Shown here one piece after another: positions 37,348-45,697 of a stretch of DNA of 64,000 nucleotides. Position 1 is the first letter of the stretch. Every line of letters begins with the position of its first letter. This DNA is from Taishania pollutisoli (GTDB lineage: Bacteria; Bacteroidota; Bacteroidia; Flavobacteriales_D; Crocinitomicaceae): contig NZ_JACVEL010000006.1 in the NCBI RefSeq assembly GCF_014518315.1, forward strand, positions 88,165 through 152,164, in the 5' to 3' direction. Below the pieces are notes generated by a model. The model worked only from the letters and a program-made list of their open reading frames with translations. It ran no database searches and had not been told where the DNA came from. A program made the translations under genes and the position numbers.

Positions 37348-38553
37348 ATGGAACCAACTGATTCAATTGCGTTTTTCAATTCCAACGCGGACACATCGTA
37401 CCTTTGCTTCGGAAAAGGGACAAGTATTTCATTTGAGCAATCAATTGATTTTAACGCATTGCAAGCGTTCATCACTGCACACAAAGGAAAATTCATCTAT
37501 GGTTATTTGAGTTACGATGTTAAAAACTCCATCGAACAACTCACCTCTTCCAATACCGATCACTTACATTTCCCGGTCTTATACTTTCATGTACCGGAAA
37601 CTGTCGTAAAAACGGAACAGGGAAACCAGGTAATTATCCAGGGAGTTGAAACACCTGAAGCAATGCATTTCATTGCATCATTTTTCCGGCGGTTAAAAAC
37701 CAAGACGTGCGATTCCGGAACCGGTTCGTTTCATGCGCGCATTTCAAAGGAAGAATACCTGAAAGCCGTTAATAAATTGAAAGAACACATCCAACGCGGA
37801 GATATCTATGAAATCAATTTTTGCCAGGAGTACTTTTCAGAGCAGGTTGAACTGACGGATCCGGTTTCTGTTTATGCGACGATCAATACTGTCACACAAG
37901 CACCATTTTCAGTCTATTTGCAACACGACCAGTTTCACGCTTTCTGCGGAAGTCCGGAACGTTTTTTGCAAAAAAAGGGAGCAACTGTACGCTCCCAACC
38001 GATTAAAGGGACAGCACGGCGCGGTGCAACTGAAAACGAAGACGAGTACCTGAAAACAGAATTGGTCAACAATCCGAAAGAACGATCTGAAAATGTGATG
38101 ATTGTGGATCTGGTGCGAAACGATTTATCAAAAATTGCAGAAAAAGGCACGGTGACGGTAGACGAACTATTCGGGGTTTATACCTACCAAACCGTTCACC
38201 AATTGGTTTCCACGATCAGCTGCCAGGTATCGGAAGCTGTTTCATTTACAGACCTGATCAAGGCGACATTTCCCATGGGCAGCATGACCGGAGCGCCAAA
38301 AGTAAGCGCCATGAAACTCAGTGAGCAATATGAATCTTTTAAAAGGGGGTTGTATTCCGGAAGTATTGGCTACATCTTACCCAACGGCGACTTCGATTTC
38401 AATGTGGTCATCCGTTCACTGCTGTATAATTCACAAACGAATTACTTGTCATGTGGAGTCGGTGGTGCCATTACCATCAACAGTGATCCGGAAAAAGAAT
38501 ACGAAGAGTGCGAGACAAAGGTCCGGAAATTGTTAAATGCAGTAACGGGTTGA
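37348..38553 (+). CDS. pabB: Aminodeoxychorismate synthase component I
   Basis: 401 residues from ATG 37348; other in-frame starts are GTG 37279 and ATG 37297. The enzyme converts chorismate with ammonia (from a PabA subunit) to 4-amino-4-deoxychorismate for folate. The chorismate-binding domain covers about residues 130-395: FHARISKEEYLKAVNKLKEH, GDIYEINFCQEYFSE, SPERFLQKKGATVRSQPIKG, IVDLVRNDLSKIA, FPMGSMTGAPKVSAMKL and GGAITINSDPEKEYEECETK. The IKGTARRG motif with Lys is the PabB/TrpE discriminator and favours PabB. It lies 3 bp before tilS. No PabA or PabC gene is near. Isochorismate-synthase-type enzymes are a less likely alternative. Confidence 0.9.
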   Translation: MEPTDSIAFFNSNADTSYLCFGKGTSISFEQSIDFNALQAFITAHKGKFIYGYLSYDVKNSIEQLTSSNTDHLHFPVLYFHVPETVVKTEQGNQVIIQGVETPEAMHFIASFFRRLKTKTCDSGTGSFHARISKEEYLKAVNKLKEHIQRGDIYEINFCQEYFSEQVELTDPVSVYATINTVTQAPFSVYLQHDQFHAFCGSPERFLQKKGATVRSQPIKGTARRGATENEDEYLKTELVNNPKERSENVMIVDLVRNDLSKIAEKGTVTVDELFGVYTYQTVHQLVSTISCQVSEAVSFTDLIKATFPMGSMTGAPKVSAMKLSEQYESFKRGLYSGSIGYILPNGDFDFNVVIRSLLYNSQTNYLSCGVGGAITINSDPEKEYEECETKVRKLLNAVTG

Positions 38554-38556
38554 GAC

Positions 38557-39798
38557 ATGTGGGAACAAGTACTTATTTTTATGGAACAATACCGTCATCA
38601 AACCATCTATGTCGGCTGCAGTGGCGGTGTGGATTCAATAGTACTTGCTCATTTTTTACATGCCCATCAATTTCGTATTCACCTGTTACATGTCAACTAC
38701 CATCAACGGGGGAGCGAAAGTGATGCCGATATGGAACTGGTAAAGACCGTTGCTCAACAGTACTCTGTCCCCTTCTCCGTGAAACACTATACCCGGCAAT
38801 TAAACGGAAATTTCCAGGAGAATGCGCGGGTATTCCGGTATGCTTTTTTTGACGAAATGGCACTGCAAACTGATGGTGTAATCGCTTTAGCTCATCATGC
38901 TGATGACCAGACAGAAACATTTTTCATGCATTTGATGCGGCAATCCGGGATTCCGGGACTCGCTTGTATGCCGGAAAAAAGAGAACGCATCGTCCGGCCG
39001 TTTCTGCACCTTTCAAAAGAAGAACTTTATCAATACGCCATAAACAATCAACTCGTCTGGCGGGAAGATCTCTCTAACCAGTCAACCCGATACCTGCGCA
39101 ACAAATGGCGGCTGGAATACATTCCGTTGATGAAAAAAACTGTTCCGGACCTGCAAGTATCTGTTGAAGTACTCGTTCATGCGTTTCAGCAAACACAACG
39201 CAGATTAGAACAAAACATGCATCCTGTTTCAGCGGAAGTTTTTACAACGGGAAAGCTAACGAAAGAAGCATTTCAATCCCTTTCGGATGAAGAAGCATTT
39301 GAATTGTGGAGACAACTGAAGCAACCTTCCGGTTTATTTCCACGATTCCTGGAACTGAAACAGTACACCAAAGGAAAATACATTGAAGTTAACTATCCGT
39401 TTACACGTATTATCCATGAAGGGAAATACATCGTATTTGTTACGGAACAGCAGCAAACCCTACTCCCCCGACTGATCATCACCCCTGTTGCGCAGCTTCC
39501 ACGTGTTTTTTCTAAAACGGAAGTTTACCTCAACCCGGAAAAAGTATCCGGCGATTTGGTACTCAGGAATTGGGAGCAAGGAGACCGGATTTCCCCGATC
39601 GGAGTGAGTGGCAGTCAGCTGGTCTCCCAAGTGATCAAAGATGCAAAAATCCCGTCTGCCGAACGTAAAAAAGTCCTGGTCGTTTGTGATGCAAAGACCA
39701 TCCACTGGGTCGTAAACCTGAAAATCGGAAAAGCAGCCATTTCAAAACCAGGAGACCCCCGGATTATAAAGATTGAACTACAAGATCCAACGAATTAA
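38557..39798 (+). CDS. tilS: tRNA(Ile)-lysidine synthase
   Basis: 413 residues. TilS attaches lysine to C34 of tRNA-Ile(CAU), so that it reads AUA and is charged with isoleucine. The N-terminal PP-loop ATPase has VGCSGGVDSIVLAHFLHAHQ; HVNYHQRGSESDAD, FQENARVFRYAFF and ALAHHADDQTETFFMHLMRQ are typical. The C-terminal substrate-binding domain has LRNWEQGDRISPIGVSGSQL and KDAKIPSAERKKVLVV. It starts 3 bp after pabB and is very probably co-transcribed. Essential in most bacteria; nothing odd seen. Confidence 0.95.
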   Translation: MWEQVLIFMEQYRHQTIYVGCSGGVDSIVLAHFLHAHQFRIHLLHVNYHQRGSESDADMELVKTVAQQYSVPFSVKHYTRQLNGNFQENARVFRYAFFDEMALQTDGVIALAHHADDQTETFFMHLMRQSGIPGLACMPEKRERIVRPFLHLSKEELYQYAINNQLVWREDLSNQSTRYLRNKWRLEYIPLMKKTVPDLQVSVEVLVHAFQQTQRRLEQNMHPVSAEVFTTGKLTKEAFQSLSDEEAFELWRQLKQPSGLFPRFLELKQYTKGKYIEVNYPFTRIIHEGKYIVFVTEQQQTLLPRLIITPVAQLPRVFSKTEVYLNPEKVSGDLVLRNWEQGDRISPIGVSGSQLVSQVIKDAKIPSAERKKVLVVCDAKTIHWVVNLKIGKAAISKPGDPRIIKIELQDPTN

Positions 39799-39819
39799 TT
39801 TTTTCTTAACCTTGTTTTT

Positions 39820-39850
39820 TTGACCAATCGAAAATAACAGCCTATCTTTG
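39820..39850 (+). promoter_or_regulatory. Promoter of the 39937 surface-protein gene
   Basis: TTG at 39820-39822, 20 bp, TATCTTTG at 39843-39850: full consensus. It starts a leader of about 80 bases to the ATG at 39937. Confidence 0.78.
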
Positions 39851-39936
39851 CGTCGAATTTGGTATTGTCATCCTTGAAGCTCGACTATTGTCTATTGCCG
39901 AAACCAGTACTAATGAGTTGTTCAACAGTAAAATAT

Positions 39937-42225
39937 ATGAAATTTCCGGCAATTCTTGCCTTTTTATTTCTTTCCGGGCTAAACTTATTTGCACAGCAAT
40001 TATTCATCAATGAAGTCTCACAGGGACCAAGCGGTGCATTCGAATATGTTGAACTGATTGTAGTCGGGACGCCATCCTGCCAAACTCCTCCACCGTGCCT
40101 GGATATGCGGGGGATTATCATTGATGACAACAACGGGTATTTTGAATCCGGTTCAGGTTCAGGGATTGCTCAGGGCGCATTGCGTTTTGCCAATATCACT
40201 TTCTGGGAATGTATTCCTATCGGAACATTGATTGTTGTGTACAACGAAAGTAACAGAAATACTGCTATTCCTGCAGACGATATCAGCATGGCGGACGGAA
40301 ACGGACGCTTGATCATTCCCGGAAGTTCAAATTTACTGGAACAACACTCAAGCTTACCATCTTCAGCCAACAACAATTATTCAGCAACCGGATGGGTAAC
40401 CGGAGGAGCATGGAATACCGTCGGAATGGCAAATGGACAAGATTCCTACCAAATTCGCCAGACAACTTCCAGTACAACACCTTCACACGCTGTAAGCTGG
40501 GGCTCCAACAACCAAAATACCATTATCTATTTTGCAGGAAATGCAGGAGGGCTTGTATTCAGCATGAAAAATGTGACCGACGACAACCCTTCTTTGCAAG
40601 CAAACTGGGTGTCCGAACAAGCAACGGCAGGACAAACACCGGGAGTAGCCAACTCAACGCAAAACGCGGCATGGATTGCGGCAATGAGTAATACATCAGG
40701 TGGGACAATCTCTCTGGACGTTTCTTCTACCAATACAGGATGCGGAAGCAACTGTACAGGAACTGCTTCTGTTGTAGCATCCGGTGGGGCAACACCGTAT
40801 ACGTACGATTGGTCGAATGGCGGAACAACCGCTGCGATCACAAACCTGTGTGCACAAACCTATACGATTGAAGTAACTGACGCCAACGGATGTACGGCTA
40901 CTGAGCAAGTAACTGTTTCCGCAGGTACCAATACCATGACAATCAATACTACCGCAACAAATGTTAGTTGTAACAACGCGTGCAATGGTTCTGTTTCTGC
41001 AACAGTAAGCGGCGGAGCAATACCTTATACGTATGCATGGTCTAACGGAACATCAACAGCAAGTGTCGGCAATCTATGCGCCCAAACGTATACCGTTATA
41101 GTTACAGATGCAAACGGATGTACGGCAAATGGTCAGGCAATAGTCGGAACCAATCCCAATCCATTGACACTGACACCCTCTGCAACCAATGAAAGTTGCG
41201 AGAACCTCTGTGACGGAACAGCTTCAATTGCTGTTTCAGGGGGAACAACACCTTATATATATACTTGGAGTAATGGGATGGCAACACCATCTATCCAAAA
41301 CCTGTGTGACGGGACGTACACAATCACTGTTACGGACCAAAATAATTGTCAGTCTTCTGCAACTGCGACTGTATCACCGGGCGCTTCCGGGCAAACTCCG
41401 GTTGTTTCCCCAATCAATCCGTTAACAACATCAGATGCCCCGATCCAAGTTGTTGCATCCATCACGGGAGGAACCTGGTCGGCAAGCTGTACCAGTTGTA
41501 TTAACAACAGCGGTGTATTTAATCCGCAAACAGCAGGTGTAGGAACACACCAGGTCTGTTACACGGTCGGTTCCGGAGCATGTGCTGAAACGGCATGTAT
41601 TTCCATTATTGTAACACAAGGATGCAGCACACAGCAAACTTCCGAATCGATCAATGCCTGCCCGGGAGAATCCATCGTTTTTGACGGTCAGGAAATCACT
41701 GTTGCGGGGAATTATGACTTCAATTACCTGACAGCAAACGGCTGCGATAGTATCCATACCGTTCAGTTCAGTTTTTTTGTTACCAATCCGTTGAATGATT
41801 TTAAATCAGTTTGTTTAGGTGACTCTGCACTTGTGAACGGAAACTGGTATCATGAATCCACCCTTGTTAATTATGAAACGGTGGACGGAAACGGCTGTAT
41901 CCTTCAAAATACAGCAACCATCAGTATGTACGATTGCCAGATTCCCCCATACTATGTATTTATTCCAAATACCTTCACACCAAACGGTGATTTTGTCAAT
42001 GACGTATTCCCAATTTCCATTACAGGCGGATTACTGGACAATGGGTTTATTATGAATCGTTGGGGGCAGGTTGTCAAAGAATTTTCTGAAACAGATTTGA
42101 GCTGGGATGGAAGAACACAATCCGGAGAAGCTGCTCCTGACGGGGTGTACACCTATGTTGTTGTTGTTGAAAAAGCGGGAGGTGTGAAAGAAAAATATCA
42201 CGGCTTTGTAACACTCATCCGATAA
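39937..42225 (+). CDS. SprB-repeat surface protein, T9SS type B sorting domain
   Basis: 762 residues from ATG 39937, which gives a normal signal peptide (MKFPAILAFLFLSGLNLFAQ); an earlier in-frame GTG at 39859 would bury it. An N-terminal lamin-tail-like domain (LFINEVSQGPSGAFEYVELI) is followed by three SprB-type repeats of about 75 residues (about 255-485), each with a CNG/CDG-type start, SGG-TPYxYxWSNG core and TYTIxVTDxNxC end. A small Cys-rich beta region follows. The last 90 residues, IPNTFTPNGDFVNDVFPISI to KYHGFVTLIR, form a CHU_C/T9SS type B domain. The SprB repeats suggest an adhesin used on the surface, perhaps for gliding. Confidence 0.9.
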   Translation: MKFPAILAFLFLSGLNLFAQQLFINEVSQGPSGAFEYVELIVVGTPSCQTPPPCLDMRGIIIDDNNGYFESGSGSGIAQGALRFANITFWECIPIGTLIVVYNESNRNTAIPADDISMADGNGRLIIPGSSNLLEQHSSLPSSANNNYSATGWVTGGAWNTVGMANGQDSYQIRQTTSSTTPSHAVSWGSNNQNTIIYFAGNAGGLVFSMKNVTDDNPSLQANWVSEQATAGQTPGVANSTQNAAWIAAMSNTSGGTISLDVSSTNTGCGSNCTGTASVVASGGATPYTYDWSNGGTTAAITNLCAQTYTIEVTDANGCTATEQVTVSAGTNTMTINTTATNVSCNNACNGSVSATVSGGAIPYTYAWSNGTSTASVGNLCAQTYTVIVTDANGCTANGQAIVGTNPNPLTLTPSATNESCENLCDGTASIAVSGGTTPYIYTWSNGMATPSIQNLCDGTYTITVTDQNNCQSSATATVSPGASGQTPVVSPINPLTTSDAPIQVVASITGGTWSASCTSCINNSGVFNPQTAGVGTHQVCYTVGSGACAETACISIIVTQGCSTQQTSESINACPGESIVFDGQEITVAGNYDFNYLTANGCDSIHTVQFSFFVTNPLNDFKSVCLGDSALVNGNWYHESTLVNYETVDGNGCILQNTATISMYDCQIPPYYVFIPNTFTPNGDFVNDVFPISITGGLLDNGFIMNRWGQVVKEFSETDLSWDGRTQSGEAAPDGVYTYVVVVEKAGGVKEKYHGFVTLIR

Positions 42226-42249
42226 GACTGAACTTTTTACTTCCATAGA

Positions 42250-42279
42250 TTGTCAATTCATATTTTTCGGCTAATTTCG
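42250..42279 (+). promoter_or_regulatory. Promoter of the TerC gene
   Basis: TTG at 42250-42252, 19 bp, TAATTTCG at 42272-42279 (one mismatch). It lies 51 bp before the ATG at 42331. Confidence 0.6.
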
Positions 42280-42330
42280 TAGTGTATTGCTGGATGCAAT
42301 CACTGGTATAAACATTTTATTACATAAAAA

Positions 42331-43095
42331 ATGGATTTTTTTGATGCATTGCTTACCATTGAGGGATTAACGTATTTTGTCATTCTTGCGTTGCTGGAAA
42401 TCGTATTGGGAATTGACAACATCATTTTTATTTCCATTGTTACAGATAAACTTCCGAAAGAAGAGCAACGCAGAGGACGCAATCTGGGTCTTTCACTTGC
42501 ATTGATCATCCGGTTAATTCTCCTGGTATTTGTCGCATGGATCATGAAATCCGTGACCCCGCTGTTTCCGAACACATCCATCGAGTTGCTGAAGAATTTC
42601 TCCATGCAGAGCCTCGTATTATTTTTGGGAGGATTGTTCCTGATTTACAAAAGTACTGTTGAAATGCACAGCTCTATCAAGGGACAACACGACGAGATTT
42701 CCGGGAAAGGAAAAAACAAACTCAGTGCCGTAATTCTTCAGATTGTATTGATTGACATCGTGTTTAGTTTCGATTCCATTATCACGGCTATCGGGATGAC
42801 CAATGACCTGCAAAAACAAACAGGGCATGATCCGTTGGTCATTATTTATGCTGCAGTCATTGTATCGATGATTGTCATGATGTTGTTTGCAAAGCCGATC
42901 AGCGACTTCATCAACAACCGGCCTACAATTAAAATGATCGCGCTGGCATTCCTGGTTACGATTGGTGTGATCCTCGTTGCGGAGGCATTTGGCCAGCACG
43001 TACCGAAGGGATACATTTACTTTGCAATGTGTTATGCGCTTATTGTGGAATTCCTGAACATCCGGATGCGCAAAAACAAAGGAGTTTCGGAATGA
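42331..43095 (+). CDS. TerC-family integral membrane protein
   Basis: 254 residues, seven predicted membrane helices. TerC proteins are linked to tellurite resistance and, in several bacteria, to manganese export or metalation of secreted enzymes. The acidic intramembrane motifs are ALLEIVLGIDNIIFISI and IVLIDIVFSFDSIITAIGMT. The central cytosolic loop is HSSIKGQHDEISGKGKNKLS. The gene has its own promoter and overlaps the next gene by 4 bp (ATGA). The substrate metal is not evident. Confidence 0.9.
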   Translation: MDFFDALLTIEGLTYFVILALLEIVLGIDNIIFISIVTDKLPKEEQRRGRNLGLSLALIIRLILLVFVAWIMKSVTPLFPNTSIELLKNFSMQSLVLFLGGLFLIYKSTVEMHSSIKGQHDEISGKGKNKLSAVILQIVLIDIVFSFDSIITAIGMTNDLQKQTGHDPLVIIYAAVIVSMIVMMLFAKPISDFINNRPTIKMIALAFLVTIGVILVAEAFGQHVPKGYIYFAMCYALIVEFLNIRMRKNKGVSE

Positions 43096-43682
43096 CGAAA
43101 GAAGAGGCAAAATTATTTTTCCCGTACAATGAAGAAGACATTCTCTCCGACTTGTACGATGAACGCCTTTTTGAGTACAAACAATTCTTTCTTTCAAAAA
43201 CACCTATCCGGAAAGTATTTGAAGCCAGGCTTGAAAAGCTGAACCAACTGGATAAAGCATATACCATATTATCAGGAGTACCTGCTGTCCGCGTAGAAAT
43301 ACTCCCGGCCGAACCGATCATTTTTTCAGATGTAATCCTGGAAGCTTTCAATCAATGGGAGCAACGCAAGGGAATCGCCAAACAGAAAATAGCCACTTCA
43401 TTTGATGCCGGCACCTTATCAGGAAATGTACAGGAATACCTTATTCTGGTTGATGCTTATCGAAAAAAATGGTATACCGAACACGAAATCCCTGTGGAGA
43501 TCTCACAAGTGTCAAAAGACGAAGACCCGATGGTTGTTTTAGAAGCGATTAAAGCCTTTGATGCTTCCGGAGGAAAAAAATTTGATGATATTCTGAAAAT
43601 GAACACCAATTCGTTCCTTCTAAAAGAAATGAAACGCCTATCTTTGTTGATTAAAAATTATGGCGATGGAAGGAGTATTTGA
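43092..43682 (+). CDS. Hypothetical protein between TerC and DUF493
   Basis: 196 residues from ATG 43092, chosen because it overlaps the TerC stop (ATGA). There is no signal peptide and no membrane segment. The sequence is mostly helical and charged: TKEEAKLFFPYNEEDILSDL, ARLEKLNQLDKAYTILSG and VDAYRKKWYTEHEIPVEISQ. I do not recognise a family or catalytic motif. It overlaps the next gene by 23 bp, so the four genes TerC-43092-DUF493-43929 are probably one transcription unit. Its role is not known. Confidence 0.8.
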   Translation: MTKEEAKLFFPYNEEDILSDLYDERLFEYKQFFLSKTPIRKVFEARLEKLNQLDKAYTILSGVPAVRVEILPAEPIIFSDVILEAFNQWEQRKGIAKQKIATSFDAGTLSGNVQEYLILVDAYRKKWYTEHEIPVEISQVSKDEDPMVVLEAIKAFDASGGKKFDDILKMNTNSFLLKEMKRLSLLIKNYGDGRSI

Positions 43683-43932
43683 CAAACTGAAAGCACAGCT
43701 GGAACAGGAAGAATGGCCGAATGTATACCTATTCAAATTTATTGTTCCCAACGACCCGGAACACATTGCCAGAGTTAACTCTTTTTTCGGGGCAGAAGCG
43801 GAAATCCAGTCCCTGCCATCCAGAAACGGAAACTTTGTAAGTATTTCGGTCAAAGAAATGATGCTGGACGTAGATTCCATCATTGCCATTTATGAAGAGT
43901 CCTCTAAAATTAAAGGTTTGATCGCGCTATGA
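43660..43932 (+). CDS. DUF493 (YbeD-like) small protein
   Basis: 90 residues; ATG 43660 or ATG 43666 (MEGVFDKL). The ferredoxin-like alpha/beta fold of DUF493/YbeD is recognisable from WPNVYLFKFIVPNDPEHIAR, SRNGNFVSISVKEMMLD and DSIIAIYEESSKIKGLIAL. E. coli YbeD lies near lipB and has an unclear role. It overlaps the upstream gene by 23 bp and the downstream one by 4 bp. An exact TATCTTTG box sits at 43639-43646, inside the upstream gene, and may give a second transcript. Confidence 0.85.
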   Translation: MAMEGVFDKLKAQLEQEEWPNVYLFKFIVPNDPEHIARVNSFFGAEAEIQSLPSRNGNFVSISVKEMMLDVDSIIAIYEESSKIKGLIAL

Positions 43933-44321
43933 TTCTTGCATTCACAACAATGGAGGTGGTTGTCGGTATCCTCATTTTTACACTGGCAATCCTGGTACTT
44001 GTAATTTCCTATAAAAAATTGCTTGCATACCTGGGTAAAGGAAGTCTTCCCAAAGAAAAGTACTGTGTGTTGTACAGTCTGGAAACGGAACCGGCTGCAG
44101 GAGAAATCCAGTTCTACTTCACCTCAGAAGAAAAGAAAGAAGTAAAGCTGCAATTGCTGGACGAACAGTATAACTTCCTGAAAGAAATTTACAACAAGGA
44201 ATGCAGAGCAGACGGAAATATTATTCCCTTCAACACAACAGAGTTGTCCAACGGGATTTATTTTTATTGTTTAGTGACAGAAAATCAGAAGACAATGAAA
44301 AAGATGACAATCCGGAATTAA
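43929..44321 (+). CDS. Single-helix membrane protein with a sorting-domain-like C-terminus
   Basis: 130 residues. A single N-terminal helix (about 7-27, MEVVVGILIFTLAILVLVIS) is followed by a short linker and a beta-rich domain of about 85 residues. The C-terminus (VKLQLLDEQYNFLKEIYNKE ... TTELSNGIYFYCLVTENQ and KKMTIRN) resembles the fold and end pattern of T9SS type A sorting domains. It has no cleavable signal and no cargo domain in front, so this is not an ordinary T9SS substrate. Overlaps the DUF493 gene by 4 bp. Function unknown; resemblance is by eye. Confidence 0.75.
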   Translation: MILAFTTMEVVVGILIFTLAILVLVISYKKLLAYLGKGSLPKEKYCVLYSLETEPAAGEIQFYFTSEEKKEVKLQLLDEQYNFLKEIYNKECRADGNIIPFNTTELSNGIYFYCLVTENQKTMKKMTIRN

Positions 44322-44386
44322 TTTCCTGTCATTGTGTCGTTAATAACTTATTGGCAAGCTTCTTGTCTTGAATCATTCAAAATAAT

Positions 44387-44394
44387 TAACTTTA
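44387..44394 (+). promoter_or_regulatory. Possible -7 box for trxA
   Basis: TAACTTTA matches TAnnTTTG at seven positions. A TTG at 44363-44365 lies 21 bp upstream. It is 43 bp ahead of the trxA ATG. Confidence 0.45.
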
Positions 44395-44437
44395 CATCTG
44401 CAAGAGCAGACTTTTTTAACGAAATATAATTAGCATT

Positions 44438-44755
44438 ATGGCATTAGAAATCACAGACGCAAACTTCGAGGAAGTAGTTTTGAAATCTACAGTTCCTGTA
44501 GTTGTTGACTTTTGGGCAGAATGGTGTGGACCATGCCGCATGATCGGACCAATCATTGAAGAAATGGCGGGAGAATACGAAGGAAAAGCAATTATCGGAA
44601 AGGTAAATGTAGACCACAACCCGGGAGTTTCCGCTCAGTTCGGAATCCGTAACATTCCTACGGTATTGTTTGTTAAAAACGGAGAAATTGCTGACAAATC
44701 TGTCGGTGCGGTTCCAAAACAACAATTGACGTCCAAATTAGACGCGCTTATTTAA
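44438..44755 (+). CDS. trxA: Thioredoxin
   Basis: 105 residues, standard length. Cytoplasmic thiol-disulfide reductant; the active site WAEWCGPCRMIGP carries Cys30 and Cys33. VVDFWAEWC, VNVDHNPGVSAQFGIRNIPT (cis-Pro) and VLFVKNGEI are all present. It has no signal peptide. A perfect terminator follows at 44780, so it is a monocistronic gene. It can serve as reductant for peroxiredoxin Bcp at 5747, a general link known from the families. Confidence 0.97.
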   Translation: MALEITDANFEEVVLKSTVPVVVDFWAEWCGPCRMIGPIIEEMAGEYEGKAIIGKVNVDHNPGVSAQFGIRNIPTVLFVKNGEIADKSVGAVPKQQLTSKLDALI

Positions 44756-44779
44756 GCCGGAAGATATTTTCAAAAGATC

Positions 44780-44807
44780 GGGTAAAGGAAACTTTACCCT
44801 TTTTTTG
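44780..44807 (+). terminator. Terminator of trxA
   Basis: GGGTAAAG (44780-44787) pairs perfectly with CTTTACCC (44792-44799) around GAAA and runs into seven Ts. Confidence 0.93.
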
Positions 44808-44856
44808 TGTTGTTTTCTCAAGCCCGAGACTTGAATGATTCATTATGAATGGAGCA

Positions 44857-44935
44857 ATTATCAATTATCAATTATCAAATGATGGAAGTAAGATTTTGTT
44901 TATGAGTTTTGATACTTACTCAATTGATAATTCAA
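44857..44935. repeat. AT-rich TTGATAATTG-type intergenic repeat
   Basis: Short tandem copies of caattat/caattatcaa at about 44859-44879 and an inverted copy (caattgataattc) at about 44921-44933 lie between trxA and trmB. Similar sequence (ttgataattgataa) occurs at about 47723-47736 and 47743-47751 after the ABC-F gene. No coding potential. Confidence 0.5.
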
Positions 44936-44956
44936 CATACATAATTCACAAATTAC

Positions 44957-44964
44957 TATTTTTG
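44957..44964 (+). promoter_or_regulatory. -7 box for trmB
   Basis: TATTTTTG is an exact match, 17 bp ahead of the ATG at 44982. No TTG is at the standard distance. Confidence 0.5.
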
Positions 44965-44981
44965 CAACCTTTAAAACGACA

Positions 44982-45650
44982 ATGGGAAAAGATAAACTAA
45001 GAAGATTTGCGGCGGTAAAAGAATTTCCAAACTTTTTTGAACCTGAAATTCCGAAAGAATACCACATGAAAGGGAGATGGCGGTCAGATTATTTTAAAAA
45101 TGACAATCCCATCGTACTGGAACTGGGATGCGGAAAAGGAGAATATTCCGTAGGACTGGCGCAACACTTTCCGGATAAAAATTTCATTGGCGTAGACATC
45201 AAAGGTTCCCGGATGTACATCGGTGCTGTTCAGGCATTGGAAATGCAACTTAAAAATGTCGCGTTCTGCCGTACAAAAATCGACTTTATCAACGATTGTT
45301 TTGCAGAAAACGAAGTAGATGAAATCTGGTTGACATTTTCCGATCCTCAACGTAAAAAGCCGAACAAACGTTTAACAGCTCCTCCGTTTATTAACCGTTA
45401 CCGGAAACTACTGAAACCAGGAGGAATTGTACAATTGAAAACAGATAGTGACATCCTGTTTGAATATACGGAAGAACAAATCAAAGAGCACAATTATGAA
45501 TGTCTGGAACTGACATGGGATTTATACGGCGAATTGCCGGAAAACCTGGATCAGACAACGAAAGATATTTTTCACATCAAGACGCATTACGAAAAACTGT
45601 TTACAGCCAAAGGTTCTGTGATCAAATATTGTAAGTTCAGGATTCATTAA
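44982..45650 (+). CDS. trmB: tRNA (guanine-N7-)-methyltransferase
   Basis: 222 residues. TrmB methylates G46 in the variable loop of tRNA using S-adenosylmethionine. The SAM-binding motif is VLELGCGKGEYSVGLAQHFP followed by FIGVDIKGSRMY; the conserved catalytic block WLTFSDPQRKKPNKRLTAP matches the family. ENLDQTTKDIFHIKTHYEKL near the C-terminus resembles the conserved Thr/Glu tRNA-binding segment. Own -7 box upstream; the ABC-F gene follows with another box. Confidence 0.95.
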   Translation: MGKDKLRRFAAVKEFPNFFEPEIPKEYHMKGRWRSDYFKNDNPIVLELGCGKGEYSVGLAQHFPDKNFIGVDIKGSRMYIGAVQALEMQLKNVAFCRTKIDFINDCFAENEVDEIWLTFSDPQRKKPNKRLTAPPFINRYRKLLKPGGIVQLKTDSDILFEYTEEQIKEHNYECLELTWDLYGELPENLDQTTKDIFHIKTHYEKLFTAKGSVIKYCKFRIH

Positions 45651-45666
45651 ATCCCCTTAAATTCTC

Positions 45667-45674
45667 TACTTTTG
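45667..45674 (+). promoter_or_regulatory. -7 box for the ABC-F gene
   Basis: TACTTTTG is an exact match, 23 bp before the ATG at 45698. Confidence 0.5.
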
Positions 45675-45697
45675 TACAAAATTTTGATACACACGCA

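Noticed and set aside
40710..41400. Regularly spaced similar segments that could be taken for a CRISPR-like array
   Set aside because: They are SprB-type protein repeats of about 75 residues within one reading frame, with repeat similarity at protein level only.
42619..43203. 194-residue open frame on the minus strand over terC
   Set aside because: The plus strand encodes an intact TerC and its coupled neighbour; the minus frame is His/Cys/Asn-rich, as expected of a shadow.
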